Part shown: piece after piece, positions 35,088 to 38,315 of the stretch
How the letters are laid out: every line of letters starts with the position of its first letter
How positions within the stretch are numbered: the first letter of the stretch is position 1
From: Coemansia sp. RSA 1804
Taxonomy: Eukaryota > Kickxellomycota > Kickxellomycetes > Kickxellales > Kickxellaceae
Assembly (NCBI GenBank): GCA_027578815.1
Contig: JANBTH010000087.1
Location: forward strand, 1-38,315
DNA: 38,315 nucleotides
Direction of reading: 5' to 3'
Translations under genes and position numbers: made by a program
The notes under the pieces: generated by a model
Seen by the model: only the letters and a program-made list of their open reading frames with translations
Told to the model about the DNA's origin: nothing
Database searches by the model: none

Positions 35088-35582
35088 TTATGCCCCAACT
35101 TCACCATCATCCTCATTACCATTATCTTCATCAGCAGCAGCACTTTTTCTGCTAGCTGTCTCAATAGCTACATAAATAAAATTGTAGACAACTACCATAA
35201 TCAAATATGTAACACATAATCCCTGACAAACCTTGCCTATGTCACTGGGGTTTTTGGCCACAAGCAAAACAGTTGTTACAGGATCAAAGTAAACTACACC
35301 ACATGCAACAAACAAGATGAGTGCAAAGTGTAGGCCATAAAAGAAACGCTGAAAACCATGATCATATTGCTTTCGATTATTCATACGAAGAGCAGTTATT
35401 AAAACTGCCAAAGATGTAATTATACGAACTGCATAGGTTACTCCATACCATGATGTCTTCTTAACTACATTTTCCTTACTTGTATCATACACCCACAATA
35501 GTGTCATAGTAATAATATGCATACATGCTGGAATAAGAGAAGCTTGACCAGCTAGTTTGTACCAGCTAATTCTTCCTGGCAT
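35088..35582 (-). CDS. Four-helix membrane protein of unknown function (164 aa)
   Basis: This small integral membrane protein has four hydrophobic segments (about 11-31, 47-66, 81-101, 118-140) and an acidic, Asp/Glu/Asn-rich cytosolic tail. It starts MPGRISWYKLAGQASLIPAC. Loops contain RMNNRKQYDHGFQRFFYG and KNPSDIGKVCQ. No family is recognised. Codon use is A/T-rich, unlike the GC-rich genes, but hydrophobic periodicity and a full-length frame suggest a real gene. Confidence 0.6.
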   Translation of the reverse strand: MPGRISWYKLAGQASLIPACMHIITMTLLWVYDTSKENVVKKTSWYGVTYAVRIITSLAVLITALRMNNRKQYDHGFQRFFYGLHFALILFVACGVVYFDPVTTVLLVAKNPSDIGKVCQGLCVTYLIMVVVYNFIYVAIETASRKSAAADEDNGNEDDGEVGA

Positions 35583-36187
35583 TTTATAAAATAAGAAAAA
35601 TTTACACTTTAATACAATATAATTTGTAATATATGAATAGTGAGAGAAAAGAAAAATGTCAGATAATATTTACTAACTCACACACTTTTCTACTAGAAAT
35701 ATATTTGAAAATAATTGAAAGCAAATTTGCACAAAATCACATGGCTTCCACCAGATGATCACCCTGTGTAAAAAATCCAGATATAGGCTTATAATACAAA
35801 GAACTCTCACAAAGATGTGCTATTATTAGTAATATATTGCTAACTGACTATAGAAATATTTGATAACTGAAATTAATTGTAAACTTTATTAAATTTAATT
35901 ACTAGAATTCTATGTGATAGTTTTCTTGTAAAGAACTAGACTGAGGAGGAGGAGGAGGAACTAGGAATAATATTGCTCTGTTTATAAATAAGAATAAAAC
36001 TCCAGATAAACTAAGAAAAAGAGAAAAAAAAGTAATGACTTGCAATGTCTCTGTCAAGGTATTTAACTGCCCTGTTACTAGGCCAGCTGTAATCAGGGCT
36101 AAATTCCCTTATGATTTAATCTTTGCTAAAATCACATGACAATGCAGATGTTATCACAAGCTGTAAACACAGCTAAAATGTGTGCTG
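35583..36187. other. AT-rich intergenic region
   Basis: It contains a purine tract GAGGAGGAGGAGGAGG at about 35942-35958. No gene is seen; it leads into the helicase relic. Confidence 0.4.
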
Positions 36188-36666
36188 CAGATACAAGCAT
36201 GACAGAACAGTTGGAGGCATCTAGATCAGACATCAATTGTGCTGGTCACTCCTGAATCTGCCACCACAGATGCCTTTAGCTCATTCATAGGCTGGCTGCA
36301 AGAGACCAACAGACTGGATCAAATTGCTATTGACAAGTGCCACACCATGTTGCAAGGTTCCAATAGCTTTAGGCCAAGAATGAGCAAGCTTGGTAGGCTG
36401 ATTAGTGCACACACACAGCTGGTCTTGCTCACTGCCACCCTGCCACCATCAATGGAGCATCAGCTGTTTGCACAGATCAGGCACCAGCCAGAGGAGGTCA
36501 GCATATTCTGCATGTGCACTACATGGTCAAACATTCAGTATCTGGTATAGTGGCCCAGTGTGCCCTCCCATGTAGGCAATGGCATCACTGCATGGATGGA
36601 GTGTGATGTTGTTCAAGCTGGAATCTGTTGGTTCATGAGGCAGGCTGCTCCAGGTAAGACTGTGGT
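36188..36666 (+). pseudogene. RecQ-like/telomere-linked helicase fragment, broken
   Basis: Translation of the forward frame gives SIVLVTPESATTDAFSSFI (motif Ia/Ib region), then IAIDKCHTMLQ, in which the DECH-type Walker B box is changed to DKCH. SFRPRMSKLG and the motif III string LVLLTATLPPS follow, then HQLFAQIRHQPEEV, and after a stop AWMECDVVQ and PGKTVV. In-frame stops lie at 36200-36202 (TGA) and 36548-36550 (TAG). The fragment resembles the RecQ-type helicases common in fungal subtelomeres and repeats. It lacks the Walker A part and is cut off at 36666, exactly where an LTR-like sequence starts. It is inactive by any reading. Confidence 0.6.
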
Positions 36667-36687
36667 TGTTACGATGATGTGGGAATT

Positions 36688-36731
36688 GTTAACATTTGAT
36701 TGAAATGTTAACATTTGATGCAAATGTTAAC
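36688..36731. repeat. Compound palindrome in the LTR U3 region
   Basis: The arm GTTAACATTT alternates with its complement AAATGTTAAC so that two overlapping inverted repeats share a middle arm. Spacers are 5 and 3-4 bp. It could be a paired protein-binding site upstream of the LTR TATA box. Confidence 0.7.
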
Positions 36732-36816
36732 CATTCCAGCCATCACAAGTAACATTTTTCATATTAGGATTTGATTGATAGTAATGTATTCTTTTCAATA
36801 GTGAATGATCGGGGGC

Positions 36817-36824
36817 TATAAAAG
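36817..36824 (+). promoter_or_regulatory. TATA box of the LTR
   Basis: TATAAAAG sits 150 bp inside the LTR, followed by the expected short R region. Motif-based. Confidence 0.45.
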
Positions 36825-37115
36825 CACCGATATTCACTAGTTGAAGGAGAAATGTTTTCTTTAGGTAGTTTTTTTATTATTTATTAAGAAAGATATTAAA
36901 AGAAAAAAGTCTACGATAATCTGTGTGTTGGGTGTCGGATGGCCCTTAAAGTGTAAGTATGCCAAGAACGGTCTGGAGCGTATTCACCGCAGTATTCTAA
37001 CACCCTACTCGCCAGTAGCGTCATTTCCCGAGTCCTTCAGTGTTTCTAGTAGAGAGCTTGCTTGTAAATCTATATTATTCACCTCGGAACGTGGAAAAAG
37101 CAAAGAAAAATAAAG

Positions 37116-38315
37116 CTAGTGGAGGCGACTCTTTGAGTTTGGAGAGTCAGGCTGACCGGTGAAGGGCCGCTTTGCACTTGTGCTCCGTGTTGGCGTTTCC
37201 GGCAGATTGTATTCCTCGCGGGTATTGTCCCCGGGATATTTAGGCGTAACAAATAGGAGGTGGTCGACGCCCCCTGCAGAGATAAACGAGTCGCGGCGAT
37301 TGTCGTTGTCACTGACATATTCTTTAAACATCCCGAGGTATGGCATAGCTGCTATGTAGTCGCCGGCAACGCTTTCAAACGCCTTTAGCCAGTTCAGGGC
37401 TTTGAATTCCGCAACGCGCGGATCGTCGGTATTATCCGCCAGTGTACTGATTGAAGCCGATTTTGGAAACAGCAGGTCATACATGCTTTCCGCGAGGAGT
37501 TTGAGGGATGCAGGAATGCCTATTCTCTCCTTCATAAGTGTTAGCATTGATTCCTTGCTTTCCAGCCAGACCCTGCGCAAAACTTTGACCCTGCGACTAT
37601 CATTTTTTGTCCACAGCTCCTCGTAATCTTCGCTCTTAGTGTCGCCGTATGTGTCCCAAAGGCAGCGGCAAAAAACGAGAAACAGCGATTCAAGGTCGTC
37701 AACTATCGACCGCATAGTCCGCCCATTCAGTATGCGAATGCCCATGTAGATTGTTGTTCCGACGATAATCTTTTTCGGCGTAGAAGACCGACAAGTACTG
37801 CTGTCGCATATGCGTCCGTAGCCCCAGTCAATAACGTATGGCTGGCCGCCGGCTGCCACCATCAGATTTCCCCGCGATACGTCGCGATGGAGCACAAACC
37901 GGTTGTTCTCGTCGAGCTTGGCTGCCGCAATAAGCGTGTGCACATATGCAGCAAACACATCGACTATCCGCATCTGTCCATATATGCTGCTCACTTCGGC
38001 TTTGCCAAATATATCCGCCACACTGCTCCCAGCGTCCTCAATGATCATCACTTCGCCTCGACACGGCGCGCCTCTGTTGCTCTGTGTGTCTGTCACGGTA
38101 GCGGCGTACAGAAGCTCTGGTATGTGCGGTATGCCTTTGTCCTCAATAAACTTGTGGACTGTGGACTCGAGATCGCCTTCTGGAATCCACTGGAACTTGA
38201 ACACCGCGTTATCTCCATTGAATACGCATTTGGGATACAGCCACGTCCGTGGACCCTTCAGAATCCGGTGCCGCCCTAGCACCTCCGAGTCGCTGTTAAT
38301 GTTGATGCTGATGCT
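37116..38315 (-). CDS. FunK1-type fungal protein kinase, 5' end outside the window
   Basis: A reverse-strand frame is open right to the window edge. The visible part is 399 residues plus stop; there is no ATG near the edge, only a GTG at 38282 with open codons upstream. Kinase motifs are HRDVSRGNLMV (catalytic loop, in the FunK1 pattern HRDIS.GN) and VIDWGYG (the DFG position as DWG), then GTTIYMGIRIL and DDLESLFLVF, the fungal FunK1 hallmark. The C-terminal ~110 residues end in a Ser/Pro/Lys-rich tail. FunK1 kinases are expanded in many fungi and lie in variable regions; substrates are mostly unknown. The gene is next to the LTR and helicase relic, 113 bp away. It looks intact, without stops. 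Confidence 0.85.
   Translation of the reverse strand, partial: SISININSDSEVLGRHRILKGPRTWLYPKCVFNGDNAVFKFQWIPEGDLESTVHKFIEDKGIPHIPELLYAATVTDTQSNRGAPCRGEVMIIEDAGSSVADIFGKAEVSSIYGQMRIVDVFAAYVHTLIAAAKLDENNRFVLHRDVSRGNLMVAAGGQPYVIDWGYGRICDSSTCRSSTPKKIIVGTTIYMGIRILNGRTMRSIVDDLESLFLVFCRCLWDTYGDTKSEDYEELWTKNDSRRVKVLRRVWLESKESMLTLMKERIGIPASLKLLAESMYDLLFPKSASISTLADNTDDPRVAEFKALNWLKAFESVAGDYIAAMPYLGMFKEYVSDNDNRRDSFISAGGVDHLLFVTPKYPGDNTREEYNLPETPTRSTSAKRPFTGQPDSPNSKSRLH

Larger units (their letters stand above)
36667..37002. mobile_element. Apparent solo LTR (336 bp)
   Basis: The element begins TGTTA and ends TAACA (perfect 5-bp terminal inverted repeat, TG...CA), interrupting the helicase relic in mid-codon. 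Inside are a compound palindrome (36688-36731), a TATA box TATAAAAG at 36817-36824, and an A-rich stretch likely to be a poly(A) signal. This is the layout of a retrotransposon LTR. No polypurine tract precedes it, no primer-binding site follows, and the flanking 5 bp (gtggt / cccta) do not match, so no target-site duplication is visible. It may be old, or the flanks may be rearranged. Confidence 0.5.

Noticed and set aside
36662..37007. Target-site duplication around the LTR
   Set aside because: Flanking five bases (gtggt and cccta) do not match, so none is claimed.
36925..37113. Forward 62-aa ORF spanning the LTR 3' end
   Set aside because: It crosses the LTR border and shows no protein-like features.

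Overview
This window looks like nuclear DNA of an early-diverging, intron-poor fungus. A kickxellomycotine/zoopagomycote-type genome is my best guess, but that placement is inference. The evidence is the mix of fungal families: tricalbin, ISN1, a CPA1-type carbamoyl-phosphate synthase with an arginine-attenuator uORF, an AA9 polysaccharide monooxygenase, a MATA-type HMG box, a FunK1 kinase and a telomere-linked-type helicase relic. Nearly every gene is one uninterrupted, GC-rich frame with few or no coding introns. No tRNA, rRNA, CRISPR array or bacterial-type operon was seen.

Layout. 1-735: the end of a WDR5/Swd3 WD40 protein, convergent with a Siw14/Oca-type phosphatase. About 1000-3000: an AT-rich island with one small charged ORF and a decayed coding stretch. 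3143-5222: arginyl-tRNA synthetase convergent with ATP synthase subunit j. 5956-12612: a very large tricalbin convergent with IMP 5'-nucleotidase ISN1. 13261-18270: a SWIRM+JAMM (MYSM1-like) protease, the arginine attenuator uORF plus CPA1, and an unknown multi-pass membrane protein. 19744-21434: a secreted CAP protein and Vps55. 23234-26780: a MATA_HMG transcription factor and an ER J-protein (DNAJB12/14-like). 27451-30380: a small proline-rich ORF and an unrecognised P-loop NTPase. 31155-33861: an AA9 LPMO and an alpha-type p24 cargo receptor. 33900-37110: a second long AT-rich island with a small PGGTIPGT-repeat protein (possibly 4E-BP-like), a four-helix membrane protein, a helicase pseudogene and an apparent solo LTR. 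37116 to the right edge: a FunK1-type kinase whose 5' end is cut by the window.

How the genes relate. Most are unlinked housekeeping genes: translation, oxidative phosphorylation, ER-plasma membrane contacts, purine and arginine metabolism, the secretory/endosomal pathway and chromatin. They are often arranged as convergent pairs with short 3' gaps. The clearest regulatory circuit is at CPA1: a Gcn4/AP-1-like site and a CCAAT box upstream, then a 24-codon uORF that aligns without gaps to the Neurospora arginine attenuator peptide, then the CPA1 coding region. The two AT-rich islands differ in composition and codon use from the GC-rich gene blocks and hold the orphan small proteins and mobile-element relics.
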